Positions 38,001-46,351 of a DNA stretch of 64,000 nt are shown one piece after another; the first letter of the stretch is position 1, and the number at the start of each line of letters is the position of its first letter. Below the pieces are notes generated by a model. The model searched no databases, was not told where the DNA came from, and was given only the letters and a program-made list of their open reading frames with translations. This DNA is from Deltaproteobacteria bacterium (GTDB taxonomy: Bacteria > Desulfobacterota > Binatia > UTPRO1): contig JADYZW010000059.1 of the NCBI GenBank assembly GCA_020852955.1, forward strand, positions 1-64,000, written 5' to 3'. The position numbers and the translations under genes were made by a program.

Positions 38001-38434
38001 GTGAACTCGCCGAAGGTGAGGCGCGTGATCGTCCGGGTCGCGAGTTCCAGGCGGTAGATGTCGGCGCCCTCCCACGGCAACCCGCGCTGAGAGTTGTAGG
38101 CGGACGGTCGCACGTCCGGGAACAGGCTGTAGTAGACGAAGCGGCCGTCGAACGAGACGAACGGATCCGTCACCGCGCCGTTGCCGCCGGCGACGAGCAA
38201 CTCCTCGCCGCCATCGGGGCGCAGCAGCATCAAGTCGGCGCCGGGCTCGAGGCTCGCCGGGTGCGCCACTTCCGGCCAGGTCGTGGTGGTCGCGTCGCCG
38301 TAGCGCGGCTGGCGCACGTACACGATGTCGTAGTCGCGCGGCGCCGCCGTCGCCGCGAGCGGCAGCAACGTGACGGCGAGCGCCCAAAATGCGGCGCCGA
38401 GCGCGCGACGCGTCGGTCGATCTCGATGGATCAT
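35015..38434 (-). CDS. HzsA-like secreted di-heme protein with WD40/PD40-like propeller
   Basis: About 1139 residues. The ATG at 38434 follows GGGGGAGAGGCG and opens a signal peptide (RRALGAAFWALAVTLLP). Residues roughly 40-330 are a propeller-like repeat region (DIVYVRQPRYGD, LFPDVRPSAYNS, YRLELATRTITRLTFGE). The middle has features of hydrazine synthase alpha-subunit-related proteins, such as VYAIRLLAMEPNTHRSYG. Two haem c motifs are present: C643-GG-C646-H647 and C712-VP-C715-H716. The second lies in an FLRDVRPLLQRSCVPCH context typical of planctomycete-type cytochrome domains, followed by GTIMPPPGSGVPALGEDE. The role is unknown; true hydrazine synthesis is unlikely because HzsB/HzsC are absent. 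Confidence 0.75.
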   Translation of the reverse strand: MIHRDRPTRRALGAAFWALAVTLLPLAATAAPRDYDIVYVRQPRYGDATTTTWPEVAHPASLEPGADLMLLRPDGGEELLVAGGNGAVTDPFVSFDGRFVYYSLFPDVRPSAYNSQRGLPWEGADIYRLELATRTITRLTFGEFTPNTGAGSFDESNPVDPGGGRDSLGYGILNLGPAPVAGGKLAFTSNRNGFVPPRGLTNPTLQLFVMDEDGGNVTQIAPMNIGSALHPTPLRDGRIAYSTLESQGLRDGRMWGIWSIWPDGRRWQPVVSAFRSGQAFHFMTQLSNGDLVVEDYYNLNNNGFGALYRMPVGPPAGTPAFFPAFPEDNPAIAQTVGGGFRYDFRMAFTPFGMFSITPFTHGNDEAAPVGAGGVRVGKFTHPSAAPANDLLVVWTPGPANDLDRPITTPAYDAGIYLVPNGDVVDAPGDLVLVKNDPGYNEAWPRAVVPYRGVHGVDQPDVLPWLPNDGAEHPALPAGTATGLVGTSSLLKRESFPGFVPSWSNTFDGLDAFNTAENGQSSNWEWQGADAGRYDDDEVYAIRLLAMEPNTHRSYGPHGGPSGGPLFASHAMERLRILGEIPVRKAGPGGAPLLDPEGAPDTSFLARIPADTPFTFQTLGRRGLVLNMAQTWHQVRPGEARYDCGGCHAHSQLPLDFHATAAGQPGFPVADLVHETPLLTAALDGSPTTRIEPAPAVTVEFLRDVRPLLQRSCVPCHTKTVASPPGNLVLDDLASVGGVPGDYARLADDRDARWGHAPVGPTRWRQTNASRYVRSFQSRRSLLVWKIFGERLDGWANADHPTESTPGVRATLPSAADPNAADLDYTGTIMPPPGSGVPALGEDEKRTIARWIDLGCPIDLTTNGYGWFLDDLRPALAVTLPRPGWNGGALGSLLIGAADADSGLAAGSLSITADVSIAGREPGAELADLATAAGDGIWSVALTPPLVDVASAHLRVAVADRQGNVTRVDRRFSVGAGPAPTPTFVFPQTTATPGPGVGGHDSSIAGFRRPKRVRLRDGAAVKTLRLRVKVRNEDAVADRGTPGHEIRVAVETGNCPAGIVTAGPDFAPRVAGAQDRLVVAAGKRKAAALALTVTAADFFSPGGTPARCQLAIRAAGPGADPTPADAVATLVLEVDDDNDR

Positions 38435-38686
38435 CGCCTCTCCCCCTCGCGGCCGGGCCGCCTCCGGGGAGGGAGCAAGCGCGGCGCCAACGGCATCCGA
38501 CTTCTCCCGCGCCCCCATGCGCGCACGCGTCCGCGCACGCAGATGCCGACCGCGACGACCGGAGATGTGGGCGGCCGCGGCCGGCGCGATCTCGCCTTCG
38601 CGAAGCGGTGAAGGACGACCGATGCGCCTACGGCATGCGCCTGCGGCGGCGTCGTCAACGCCCGCCGCCGTCGCGCACGCCGCCGC
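38435..38686. other. intergenic region between pilT and the HzsA-like gene
   Basis: About 250 bp, GC-rich with several short palindromes (for example CGGCCGCGGCCG near 38578). No gene, RNA or clear promoter recognised. Confidence 0.4.
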
Positions 38687-39739
38687 TCAGTGCGCGCCGC
38701 CGGCGGCCATCCCCTCCCCCGCGGGCCGCAACATCGCCGCCGGGCGGTCGAGGAGGCCCTTCTTGGTCAGCTCGGCGATCGCCGCGTCCATCGTCTGCAT
38801 GCCGTGCTGCTGGCCGGTCTGCATCGCGGACGGAATCTGGTGCAGCTTCGCCTCGCGGATGAGGTTCCGAACGGCCGGGATGCCGACCAGGATCTCGTGC
38901 GCCGCGATGCGGCCCCCACCTTTCCTCTTGAGGAGCCTCTGGGCGATCACCGCTTCGAGCGACTCGGAGAGCATGGTGCGGATCTGACCCTGCTGACCGG
39001 AGGGAAACACGTCGATGATGCGATCGACCGTCTTCGCCGCGCTCGAGGTGTGCAGCGTCCCGAACACGAGGTGTCCGGTCTCGGCCGCCGTCAGCGCGAG
39101 CGAGATCGTCTCGAGGTCGCGCATCTCGCCGACCAGGATCACGTCCGGATCCTCGCGGAGCGCGCTCTTGAGCGCCGCCGAGAACGAGCCGGTGTGCGGC
39201 CCCACCTCGCGCTGGTTCACCAGGCAGCGCTTCGACGGGTGGACGAACTCGATCGGGTCTTCCACGGTCAGGATGTGCGCGTCCCAGGTGTCGTTGATGT
39301 GGTCGACCATGGCGGCGAGCGTGGTCGACTTGCCCGAGCCGGTCGGCCCGGTCACGAGGACGAGGCCGCGCTCCTTCTCGCAGAGCTGCTGGAAGACGGG
39401 CGGGAGACCGAGCTGCTCCATCGACGGAATCACCGTTGGAATGCGGCGCAGCACGGCGCCCGGACCGCGGCTCTGTATGAAGACGTTCACGCGGAAGCGG
39501 CCGACGCCGTCGAGCGCATAGGCGAGGTCGAGCTCGTGCTCCTGCTCGAAGCGCGCCTTCTGCTCCGGCGTCAACACCGTCTCGACGCAGGCCATCACGT
39601 CCTCGGGACCCTGCGCCGGATGGGCGAGCGGCGCCAGGTCGCCGTCGATCCGCAAGCGCGGCGGCTGGCCGGCGCTCAGGTGCAGGTCGGAAGCGTTTTT
39701 GTCGACGGTTTCGCGGAGGAGCTGTTCCATGGTCGGCAT
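38687..39739 (-). CDS. pilT: type IV pilus retraction ATPase PilT
   Basis: 350-residue hexameric secretion ATPase that depolymerises type IV pili for twitching motility. The N-terminal PAS-like domain has ASDLHLSAGQPPRLRIDG. Walker A is GPTGSGKST at 131-139, the Asp box is ILTVEDPIEFVH, Walker B is DPDVILVGEMRD, and the His box is HLVFGTLHTSSA. The usual AIRNLIRE motif appears as AVRNLIREAKLHQ. The start MPTMEQLLRET is chosen over the much longer open frame upstream because it matches the family N-terminus. No pilB, pilC or pilM-Q cluster is adjacent; a lone pilin sits 18 kb away. Confidence 0.95.
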   Translation of the reverse strand: MPTMEQLLRETVDKNASDLHLSAGQPPRLRIDGDLAPLAHPAQGPEDVMACVETVLTPEQKARFEQEHELDLAYALDGVGRFRVNVFIQSRGPGAVLRRIPTVIPSMEQLGLPPVFQQLCEKERGLVLVTGPTGSGKSTTLAAMVDHINDTWDAHILTVEDPIEFVHPSKRCLVNQREVGPHTGSFSAALKSALREDPDVILVGEMRDLETISLALTAAETGHLVFGTLHTSSAAKTVDRIIDVFPSGQQGQIRTMLSESLEAVIAQRLLKRKGGGRIAAHEILVGIPAVRNLIREAKLHQIPSAMQTGQQHGMQTMDAAIAELTKKGLLDRPAAMLRPAGEGMAAGGAH

Positions 39740-40165
39740 GCGCGGGATCCCCTTTCGTGCGGCGCACCGCCAGTCGCAGCGCCCGCCGCGGCGCGGCGTC
39801 GAACGCCGCGGCCGGCACACGCTGCTGCAAGACACACGCCACCCGCGCGGCGTAGAAACACCCACGCTTCGGCGGTGCGACGCTCGTCCGAGCGACGCGC
39901 CGCCGACGAGGCCGTCGATTCGATGGCGCGTCCGCGTGGGCCGCGATGCCAGCCGCGTTGCTCGCCGGGTCCCTGCCGCGCGCTTGGCGTTTTCGCGACG
40001 TGGACCTGGTGAGCAATGCGGGCTAGGAGATCCGCCGATGCCGCATGCCATCTGCTCTGCCCCGTCGCGTACGACGACAGGCGTGACCCCGTCGATCGCG
40101 CCCGCCTCGTCGGCGCGGGTCCTCGCAGACGCGAGGCAGGCACCGTCCACCGGCCGGATCGGCCC
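39740..40165. other. 426-bp intergenic region between divergent pilT and PfkB genes
   Basis: No convincing gene; the long open frames here are GC-driven. I looked for c-di-GMP and other common riboswitch cores upstream of pilT and saw none. It presumably holds the two promoters. Confidence 0.4.
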
Positions 40166-40996
40166 ATGAGCGCCCGTCGCCTGCGAGTCGCCGTTGTCGG
40201 ACACGCGCAGCACGTGACGCTCGCCGCGGTGCCGGCGTTGCCGGCGCCCGGCGACATCCTCCATCTCGAGCACCCGACCTCCATCGCGGGCGGCGGCGGG
40301 GCGATCACGTTCTTCCAGCTCGTCCGCAGCCCGGCTGAGGTCCACTTCTTCACGGCGCTCGGCACGGACGGCGCCGGCGCGGAAGTCGAGGCCGCGCTCC
40401 GCGCGTCGCGCGCCACGATCCACGCCGCCCACCGGGCCCGCGCGCATCATCGCGACCTCGTCCTCGTCACCCCCGACGGCGAGCGCACGATCATCGTCTT
40501 GCAACCGCCGCTGCACCCGAAGATCGGCGATCCGCTGCCGTGGAACGTGCTCGCGGATTGCGACGCCGTCTTCTTCACCGGCGACGACCCCGCCGTGCTG
40601 CGCGCGGCGCGCGCCGGGCGTCTCCTGGTGGCGACGGCCCGGCGCGCCGCGGTGATCGCGGCGGCCGGCGTCGAGGTGGACGTCCTCGTCGGTAGCCTGA
40701 ACGACCCGCGCGAGTCGGCCAACGACTACCCGGTGCCGCCGCGCGCGCTCGTGCTGACCGACGGCGCGCGCGGCGGCCGCGTCATCACGGCGTCCGGAAG
40801 CGAGCCGTTTGCCGCCCCGCCCGCGCCCCTCCGCGTCGCGGGCTCCTACGGCGCGGGCGACAGCTTCGCGGGCGCCCTCACGTGGTACCTGGTCGCCGGT
40901 CTCTCGCTGAAGGACGCGTGCGAGCGCGCCGGGCCGCACGGCGCCGCGGTGCTGGCGGGAACGAACCCGCTCGAGCATCAGCGACCGCTCGCGTGA
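40166..40996 (+). CDS. PfkB-family carbohydrate/nucleoside kinase
   Basis: 276-residue ribokinase-fold protein. The N-terminal substrate motif is present in short form (SIAGGGGAITFFQLV), VHFFTALGTDGAG follows, and the C-terminal ATP/catalytic signature is complete: VAGSYGAGDSFAGALTWYL, with GAGD supplying the oxyanion hole and catalytic Asp. Substrate class (sugar, fructose-phosphate or nucleoside) cannot be told. ATG at 40166; upstream in-frame sequence is not family-like. Convergent with the beta-helix gene. Confidence 0.85.
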   Translation: MSARRLRVAVVGHAQHVTLAAVPALPAPGDILHLEHPTSIAGGGGAITFFQLVRSPAEVHFFTALGTDGAGAEVEAALRASRATIHAAHRARAHHRDLVLVTPDGERTIIVLQPPLHPKIGDPLPWNVLADCDAVFFTGDDPAVLRAARAGRLLVATARRAAVIAAAGVEVDVLVGSLNDPRESANDYPVPPRALVLTDGARGGRVITASGSEPFAAPPAPLRVAGSYGAGDSFAGALTWYLVAGLSLKDACERAGPHGAAVLAGTNPLEHQRPLA

Positions 40997-41126
40997 GCGC
41001 GCCGGCCGGCAGCCCGGCGCTCGCGCGCGCCGTCCCGGACCCACCCACCGCCGACACCGAACGCGGACGGCGCGCGGCAGACCGAGGCTCCGCCGGCGGT
41101 GCCCGATCGAGCCGGGACACCAGCCC

Positions 41127-42305
41127 TCAGCGCGGCGGCTTGACGCGCATCTCCTTGGTGGCCGGCGGCGCCGTCACCAACCCGCCGTGCGGCACGAGCA
41201 GGCACAGCTCGTCGGCGGGATCGGCGCCGGGCCCGCTCGCCGCGCCCCAGTAGACCGTCGCGAGCGCGAGCGGCCCGCCGCTCAGGCTCGTGACGCCGCA
41301 GTTCGTCGCGATCGGGTCGGGGGCCGCGTTGTTGCCGAAGACGTTCGTCTTGCTCACCACCAACGCCCGCCCTCCGTCCTGCACGTCGATCCCGACGCCG
41401 ACGTTGCCGACGATCGAGCTCTTCGTGATCACCGTGTCGCTGCCGTCCACCTCGATACCCCGGCGATTCCCATGGGCGAGCGCCCCGACGACGACCGTAC
41501 GATCACACGCGTTGAGGTCGAAGCCGCTGCCGCCGTTCGCGAGCGCCGCGTTGCCCTGGTAGACGACGTCTTCTCCCTGCTGGTCGAAGCCGTCCTCGTC
41601 GTTGCCGAGACTGACGTTGCCGGCGACGAGCGAGAACGCGTTCACCTGGTTGAAGCCGTCCGCTCCGTTGTGCAGGGCGACGTTGCCGCGGATCACGGAC
41701 GACCGCGCGCCGTCGAGCTGGAAGCCGCTGCCGCCGTTGTCCGCGGCGGTGTTGCCGACGACGACCGCCCGGTCGCCCGACAAGCGCAGTCCGTGGCTGG
41801 CGTTCGCGACGAAGACGTTGCCGCCGATGGCGAGATCCTCGGCCGACGAGTCGAGGCCGCGGCCATCACCCGAGCCCGTGACGGTGAACCCTTTCCCGCG
41901 CTTCCCGAACGTCGTCCCCGACTCGGCGATCCGTACCACGTTGGCGAAGGCCCCCACGGCATCGATCACCGTCGCCTTGGCGCCGAGTCGCGAGACGACC
42001 ACGCACCGCTTGCTCACGTGGACGACGCAGTCGCAACCGGTATCGACCTGTCCGGCCTCCTCGCCCACGCCGGCGAGGGAGCCGTCCTGGTTCAGATCGC
42101 CGTAGCGTCCGGGACCGACCTCGACGGTGTCGCCCGGCCGCGCGTTCGCGATGGCCCGGCTGATCGTGCGGCAGGCCGTGGCGACGGTTGCGCCGCACGT
42201 CGGACCGTCGGTCCCGTTCATGGCCACCAGGAGCTTCGCGGCCTCCGCCACCACCGGCAACGCCGTCACGAGCACGCTCACCAGCCCACCGATGCGCTTG
42301 TCCAT
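41127..42305 (-). CDS. secreted right-handed parallel beta-helix protein
   Basis: 392 residues with signal peptide MDKRIGGLVSVLVTALPVVAEA. The mature part starts with a CRTISRAIANARPGDTVEVGPGRY-type block (the PbH1/DUF1565 entry seen in pectate-lyase-like proteins). Then come many repeats of about 22-24 residues with the G-N-x-x-x-x-N pattern: GNTAADNGGSGFQLDG, GNVALHNGADGF, GNVSLGNDEDGF and GNAALANGGSGFDL. Six cysteines may form disulphides. No catalytic Asp/Arg cluster of a pectate lyase or polygalacturonase is obvious, so it could be a polysaccharide-binding or surface structural protein. It lies next to opgH on the same strand, 19 bp downstream of its stop. Confidence 0.75.
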   Translation of the reverse strand: MDKRIGGLVSVLVTALPVVAEAAKLLVAMNGTDGPTCGATVATACRTISRAIANARPGDTVEVGPGRYGDLNQDGSLAGVGEEAGQVDTGCDCVVHVSKRCVVVSRLGAKATVIDAVGAFANVVRIAESGTTFGKRGKGFTVTGSGDGRGLDSSAEDLAIGGNVFVANASHGLRLSGDRAVVVGNTAADNGGSGFQLDGARSSVIRGNVALHNGADGFNQVNAFSLVAGNVSLGNDEDGFDQQGEDVVYQGNAALANGGSGFDLNACDRTVVVGALAHGNRRGIEVDGSDTVITKSSIVGNVGVGIDVQDGGRALVVSKTNVFGNNAAPDPIATNCGVTSLSGGPLALATVYWGAASGPGADPADELCLLVPHGGLVTAPPATKEMRVKPPR

Positions 42306-42324
42306 GGCGTCTCTCCCTTGCGGG

Positions 42325-45015
42325 CTAGGCCCGCTTCGCGGCGCCGCGGCCGCTCGGCGGCGCGACCGGCAGGTCCCAGAGCGCGGCGATCTCGGGGTCG
42401 TCCTCGTCCCAGACCCGCCGATGCAGCTCGGCGATCAGGTCCGGATGCCGGAGCAACTCCTTCCGCTGCGCGGGACCGATCTCGTCAGGCCCCTTGTGCA
42501 CGACCTCGTCGAGCAACGCGGCGTGCGCGGCCCGGATGCTGGCGCGGAGCGTGCGCCCCGGCCGCAGGAGCGCCTTGTGGAGCGCGTTCACGTACGGGTC
42601 GACGGCGGCCGCCACGAAGACGTCGGGGGGCGCCGGCGGCGTCGCGGCGAGCCGCGCCGCGACCGCGCGGATCTCGGGCGGCGGGTCGGTCTCCTCGGGC
42701 GTCAGGAACAAGCCGCGGTCGCGCGCGCGCGTCCCGGCCGCCACGCGGCTCGCGTGCACCGAGACCGGGATCGCCAGCACGAGCGCACCGATGATCGGCA
42801 GGATCCACCAGAAATAGGCGGGATTCAGCCCGAAGAGCGCCGCGCCCCACGCGCTCGCGAACACGGTGTCGAAGCCGTGCGCGCGGATCGCGTCGCGCCA
42901 CGACGTCTCGGCGTCCTCGCGCGTCTGCGAGCGCCACACGACCGTGCGTCCGATGAGGTTGGTGAAGACGAATCGGCTGTGGAAGGCCATGCGGATCGGC
43001 GCGAGGAGGCTCGACAGCAGCACGTCGAGCACGACGCTCGCGAGCAGGCGCAGCACGCCGCCGAACGCCCGCGCCTGCCCGTGCACGGCGATCAGCAGGA
43101 CGCTCAGGATCTTCGGGACGAAGAGGATCATGCCGGTGATCGCGAGCAGCGCGAGCGCCCAGTTCGGACGCCAGATCGGCCACTCGGGAAAGAGGCTCGG
43201 ACCCGACGGGAAATAATCGGGCTCGAAGAACACGTTCGCGACCGCCTCCCACGTGCTGAGCAGGAGAAACGTCGCCCACAGGAGCGCCGATACATACGAA
43301 AGCGCGCCGTTCAGGAAGAGCGTGCGGTGGGCGCCGAAGAGTCCTTCCGTGAAGAGGAGGCGCAGGTGCTGGAGGTTCCCCTGGCACCAACGGCGGTCGC
43401 GGCTCATCTCCTCGAGGAGCGTCGACGGCACCTCCTCCCACGAGCCCCCGAGATCGTAGGCGAGCCAGGTGGTCCAGCCGGCGCGCCCCATGAGGGCCGC
43501 CTCGACGAAGTCGTGGCTCAGGATCTCGCCGCCGAGCGGCGGCTTCCCGGGCAGGCGCGGGAGCGCGCAGTGCTTGATGAAGGGCGCGGTCCGGATGATC
43601 GCGTTGTGGCCCCAGTACTGGCCGTCGCCGAGCTGCCAGAAGTGCAACCCCGCCGAGAACATCGGGCCGTAGACGCGGCTCGAGAACTGTTGCACGCGCG
43701 CGAAGAGCGAGCGGCGCTGCACCGCGATCGGCACGGTCTGGATGACGCCGACGTCGGCATGGCGCCGCATGAGCTCGACGAGGCGGACGAGGGTCGCGCC
43801 CTGCATCACGCTGTCGGCGTCGAGCATCACCATGAAGGGGTAGCGCGCGCCCCAGCGCCGGCAGAAATCGGCGACGTTGCCGCTCTTGCGCCGCAACCGC
43901 ACCCGGCGTCGGCGATAGAAGATGCGATCGAAGCCGTCGACGTCGCGCGCCCACGCCGCCCACGCCTCTTCCTCGCGGACGATCGTCTGCGCGTCGGCGG
44001 TGTCGCTCAGGACGAAGAAGTGGAATTGGCCGGCCGCCCCGATCTTCGCGAGCGATTCCTCGATCGCGCGCAGGCCGGCGAAGACGCGATCCACGGGCTC
44101 GTTGCAGATCGGCATGACGATCGCGGTCGGTCGCCCCTCGACCTCGGGATCGGGCGCCGCCGCCGGAAACGGCACGCTCGTACCGGGCGCGCGCGTGATC
44201 GCGAAGCGGTCGCCGCGCACGAGGCACCAGAAGCCCATGAGCGCCGCCCAGAACCCGATCGAGATCCACCCGAAGAGGACGCCGAACACGACGACGATCG
44301 CGATCTCGAGCGGGGTCCCGCCGCCGCGCGGCAGCACGCTCACCATGAAGCCGCTCGCGACCACGGTCGGCAGCAGCACGAGGGTCGCGAGCAGCAGCCG
44401 GCGACGGAACGCGACCCGAGTCCACGCGAGCGCGCGCCGGCGCCGCCGGAATGCCTTGCGCGCCTCGGCGCCCGGCGTCCGGCCCCGCAGGCGGCCGAAC
44501 CACCGGTGCAGGAGGCGCCGCTCCATCGGCTCGGGCGCCATCGACGTGCGCTGGAGAGGCGGCATCGCGTCGAAGCGGCCGCCGCTGACCGGCGCCGTGC
44601 GCAGCGTGCCGCGCGCGGCGGCCGCCGCTCCGACCCCGGGCGCCGGCGCCGCGACGCCCGTCCCGAGCCGCCACGCGAGGAAGGGCTCGACCCGTCCGTC
44701 CCACGGACGCGGCGGCACCGGGTGGCGCTGCAGGAGAAGCGTCCGGAGCTGCGCGAGCGTCACGTCGACGGCGTCGCTGCCCTCTTCCCACGGCTCGCTC
44801 ATCGCGAGCGCGACGGCTTCGCGCGCGAGGCTGTCGCGCTCGCCCTCCGCGACGCCGAGCGCCGCGAGATACGCGACCGCCCGCACGTGCGCGAGCCTCC
44901 AGTCCTGGAGGAGGCGGTGGCCCGGGCCTTCGAGACGCAGGCGGCCGGGCTCGGTCGGGCCGTCGATGGTCATGCGTAGGGCCGGGCCGGCCAGGGGCTC
45001 GAGACGTTTGTCCAT
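42325..45015 (-). CDS. opgH: glucans biosynthesis glucosyltransferase H (OpgH/MdoH)
   Basis: 896-residue inner-membrane GT2 glycosyltransferase that polymerises the beta-1,2-linked backbone of osmoregulated periplasmic glucans from UDP-glucose. The cytosolic catalytic domain contains PTAIVMPICNEPVDRVFAGLRA, the metal-binding MLDADSVMQG, GHNAIIRTAPFI, and the acceptor-site signature SRDRRWCQGNLQHL. Two N-terminal helices follow VAFRRRLLLATLVLLPTVVA, and C-terminal helices are in the FLLLSTW, LALLAITGMILFVPKILS and YFWWILPIIGALVLAIPV regions. Length is close to E. coli OpgH (847). In enterobacteria opgG precedes opgH; here the opgG/D homologue is 13 kb away on the other strand. Confidence 0.95.
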   Translation of the reverse strand: MDKRLEPLAGPALRMTIDGPTEPGRLRLEGPGHRLLQDWRLAHVRAVAYLAALGVAEGERDSLAREAVALAMSEPWEEGSDAVDVTLAQLRTLLLQRHPVPPRPWDGRVEPFLAWRLGTGVAAPAPGVGAAAAARGTLRTAPVSGGRFDAMPPLQRTSMAPEPMERRLLHRWFGRLRGRTPGAEARKAFRRRRRALAWTRVAFRRRLLLATLVLLPTVVASGFMVSVLPRGGGTPLEIAIVVVFGVLFGWISIGFWAALMGFWCLVRGDRFAITRAPGTSVPFPAAAPDPEVEGRPTAIVMPICNEPVDRVFAGLRAIEESLAKIGAAGQFHFFVLSDTADAQTIVREEEAWAAWARDVDGFDRIFYRRRRVRLRRKSGNVADFCRRWGARYPFMVMLDADSVMQGATLVRLVELMRRHADVGVIQTVPIAVQRRSLFARVQQFSSRVYGPMFSAGLHFWQLGDGQYWGHNAIIRTAPFIKHCALPRLPGKPPLGGEILSHDFVEAALMGRAGWTTWLAYDLGGSWEEVPSTLLEEMSRDRRWCQGNLQHLRLLFTEGLFGAHRTLFLNGALSYVSALLWATFLLLSTWEAVANVFFEPDYFPSGPSLFPEWPIWRPNWALALLAITGMILFVPKILSVLLIAVHGQARAFGGVLRLLASVVLDVLLSSLLAPIRMAFHSRFVFTNLIGRTVVWRSQTREDAETSWRDAIRAHGFDTVFASAWGAALFGLNPAYFWWILPIIGALVLAIPVSVHASRVAAGTRARDRGLFLTPEETDPPPEIRAVAARLAATPPAPPDVFVAAAVDPYVNALHKALLRPGRTLRASIRAAHAALLDEVVHKGPDEIGPAQRKELLRHPDLIAELHRRVWDEDDPEIAALWDLPVAPPSGRGAAKRA

Positions 45016-45042
45016 CGGCTCAACGGAGGTAGCGGGGGCCGA

Positions 45043-46239
45043 TCATGGCACGGGAAGCAGACGATTGGCACGCGCCACCGATCCGAGCCAATGGGCGCTC
45101 GGTCGGGGGGTGCGGCGCTGGGTCGCCCGGTCGACCTCGACGATGCCGAACCGCGGCGCGTACCCGAAGGCCCATTCGAAGTTGTCGAGCAGGCTCCAGT
45201 ACAGGTAGCCGAGGACCGGGATCCCGTCGGCGAGGCACGCGCGCACGCCGCGGAGCGCCCGCGCGACGTACTCGACGCGCTCGCGGTCCTCGTCGACCGC
45301 GACGCCGTTCTCGGTGACGACGATGGGCGCCCCGGTGAGCGCGTGCGCGCGCCGGACGCAGGCCTCGAGGGCGTCGGGATAGAACTCCCAGCCCATCTGG
45401 GTCAGGCGGGCGTCCGGCGCGGGCCGGCGCGGGCCGTCCGGGCCGACGAGCGTCCGCGTGTAGGTCTGCACCCCGAGGAAGTCGTCGCCGCGCGCGGCTT
45501 CGAGGAACACGTCCTCCATGTCGCGACGCTCCCGGTCGCGGAGGGCCTCGCCGCCGTCGACGGCCTGCCAGTCCTGCATCGCGAGCGTGAGCCCGATCGG
45601 CGCCCGTCCGGGAGCGCTCCGGATCGCATCGACCGCGAGCCGATGCGCACCGATCAGCACCTCGTTCGCGCGCAGGCGGAGCCCGGGGTCGCGCGCGCCG
45701 GGCGGAAAGAGTCCCCAGCGGTGCCCGACGTCGGCCACGATGTTCGGCTCGTTGATCGTGCAGACGCGGGCCACGACGTCGCCGAGCCGCGCCGCCGCAC
45801 GCGCCGCGAAGCGCGCGAAGACGTCGGCCGTCGCGGGCTCCGTCCAGCCGCCGCGGGCCGCCACCCAGCGCGGCGTCGTGAAGTGATGAAACGTGACGAT
45901 CGGCGCGAGCCCGCGCGCCAGACACGCGTCGCACACGCGCCGGTAGTGATCGAGCGCGGCCGCCGAGAACTCGCCGTCCTCCGGCTCGATCCGGCTCCAC
46001 TCGAGCGAGAAGCGATAGGCCCCGAACCCGAGCCCGGCGAGCAGATCGAGGTCGTCGGGATAGCGGTGATAGTGATCGCAGGCGTCGCCGCTCGGCTCGC
46101 GGCAGGGGGTATCGGCGCCGTGCTCCCAGGCCCACCAGTCGTTGTTCCAGTTGCCGCCCTCGACCTGGTGGGCGGCGGTGGCGGCGCCCCAGACGAAGCC
46201 GTCGGGAAAGGCGTCGCTGGAGCTCGGACGCGCAGTCAC
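45043..46239 (-). CDS. GH1 family beta-glucosidase
   Basis: 398-residue GH1 (alpha/beta)8 enzyme, no signal peptide, so cytosolic. FPDGFVWGAATAAHQVEGGN opens the domain. The acid/base is Glu164 (TINEPN) and the nucleophile is Glu310 (IVVTENGV). Further contacts are RFSLEWSRIEP, FHHFTTPRW and GYLYWSLLDNFEWAFGY, the last holding the aglycone/glucose-binding Trp-Glu-Trp pattern. It probably cleaves glucose from short beta-glucosides. It ends 27 bp before opgH on the same strand and is divergent from the glycoamylase-domain gene. The GTG start at 46239 is chosen by alignment to the domain start. Confidence 0.92.
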   Translation of the reverse strand: MTARPSSSDAFPDGFVWGAATAAHQVEGGNWNNDWWAWEHGADTPCREPSGDACDHYHRYPDDLDLLAGLGFGAYRFSLEWSRIEPEDGEFSAAALDHYRRVCDACLARGLAPIVTFHHFTTPRWVAARGGWTEPATADVFARFAARAAARLGDVVARVCTINEPNIVADVGHRWGLFPPGARDPGLRLRANEVLIGAHRLAVDAIRSAPGRAPIGLTLAMQDWQAVDGGEALRDRERRDMEDVFLEAARGDDFLGVQTYTRTLVGPDGPRRPAPDARLTQMGWEFYPDALEACVRRAHALTGAPIVVTENGVAVDEDRERVEYVARALRGVRACLADGIPVLGYLYWSLLDNFEWAFGYAPRFGIVEVDRATQRRTPRPSAHWLGSVARANRLLPVP

Positions 46240-46351
46240 GCGGCAGGTATGGGAGGCGGCGTGCGCGGCGTCAAGCGCGCGCGGCGCATCGCGGCCGCAA
46301 CGCATCGGACGAGCAGACGCCACGGCGGCTTTCTGGCACAATGCCCGCTGC

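Noticed and set aside
35306-38611. 1101-codon plus-strand frame opposite the HzsA-like gene
   Set aside because: Codon-mirror artefact of a GC-rich CDS; the minus-strand frame has signal peptide, haem motifs and an SD.
46333-46351. Sigma-54-like TGGCAC ... GC before the GH144-like gene
   Set aside because: GG-N10-GC spacing fits, but the -12 TTGC element is missing and the site would lie almost on the start codon.
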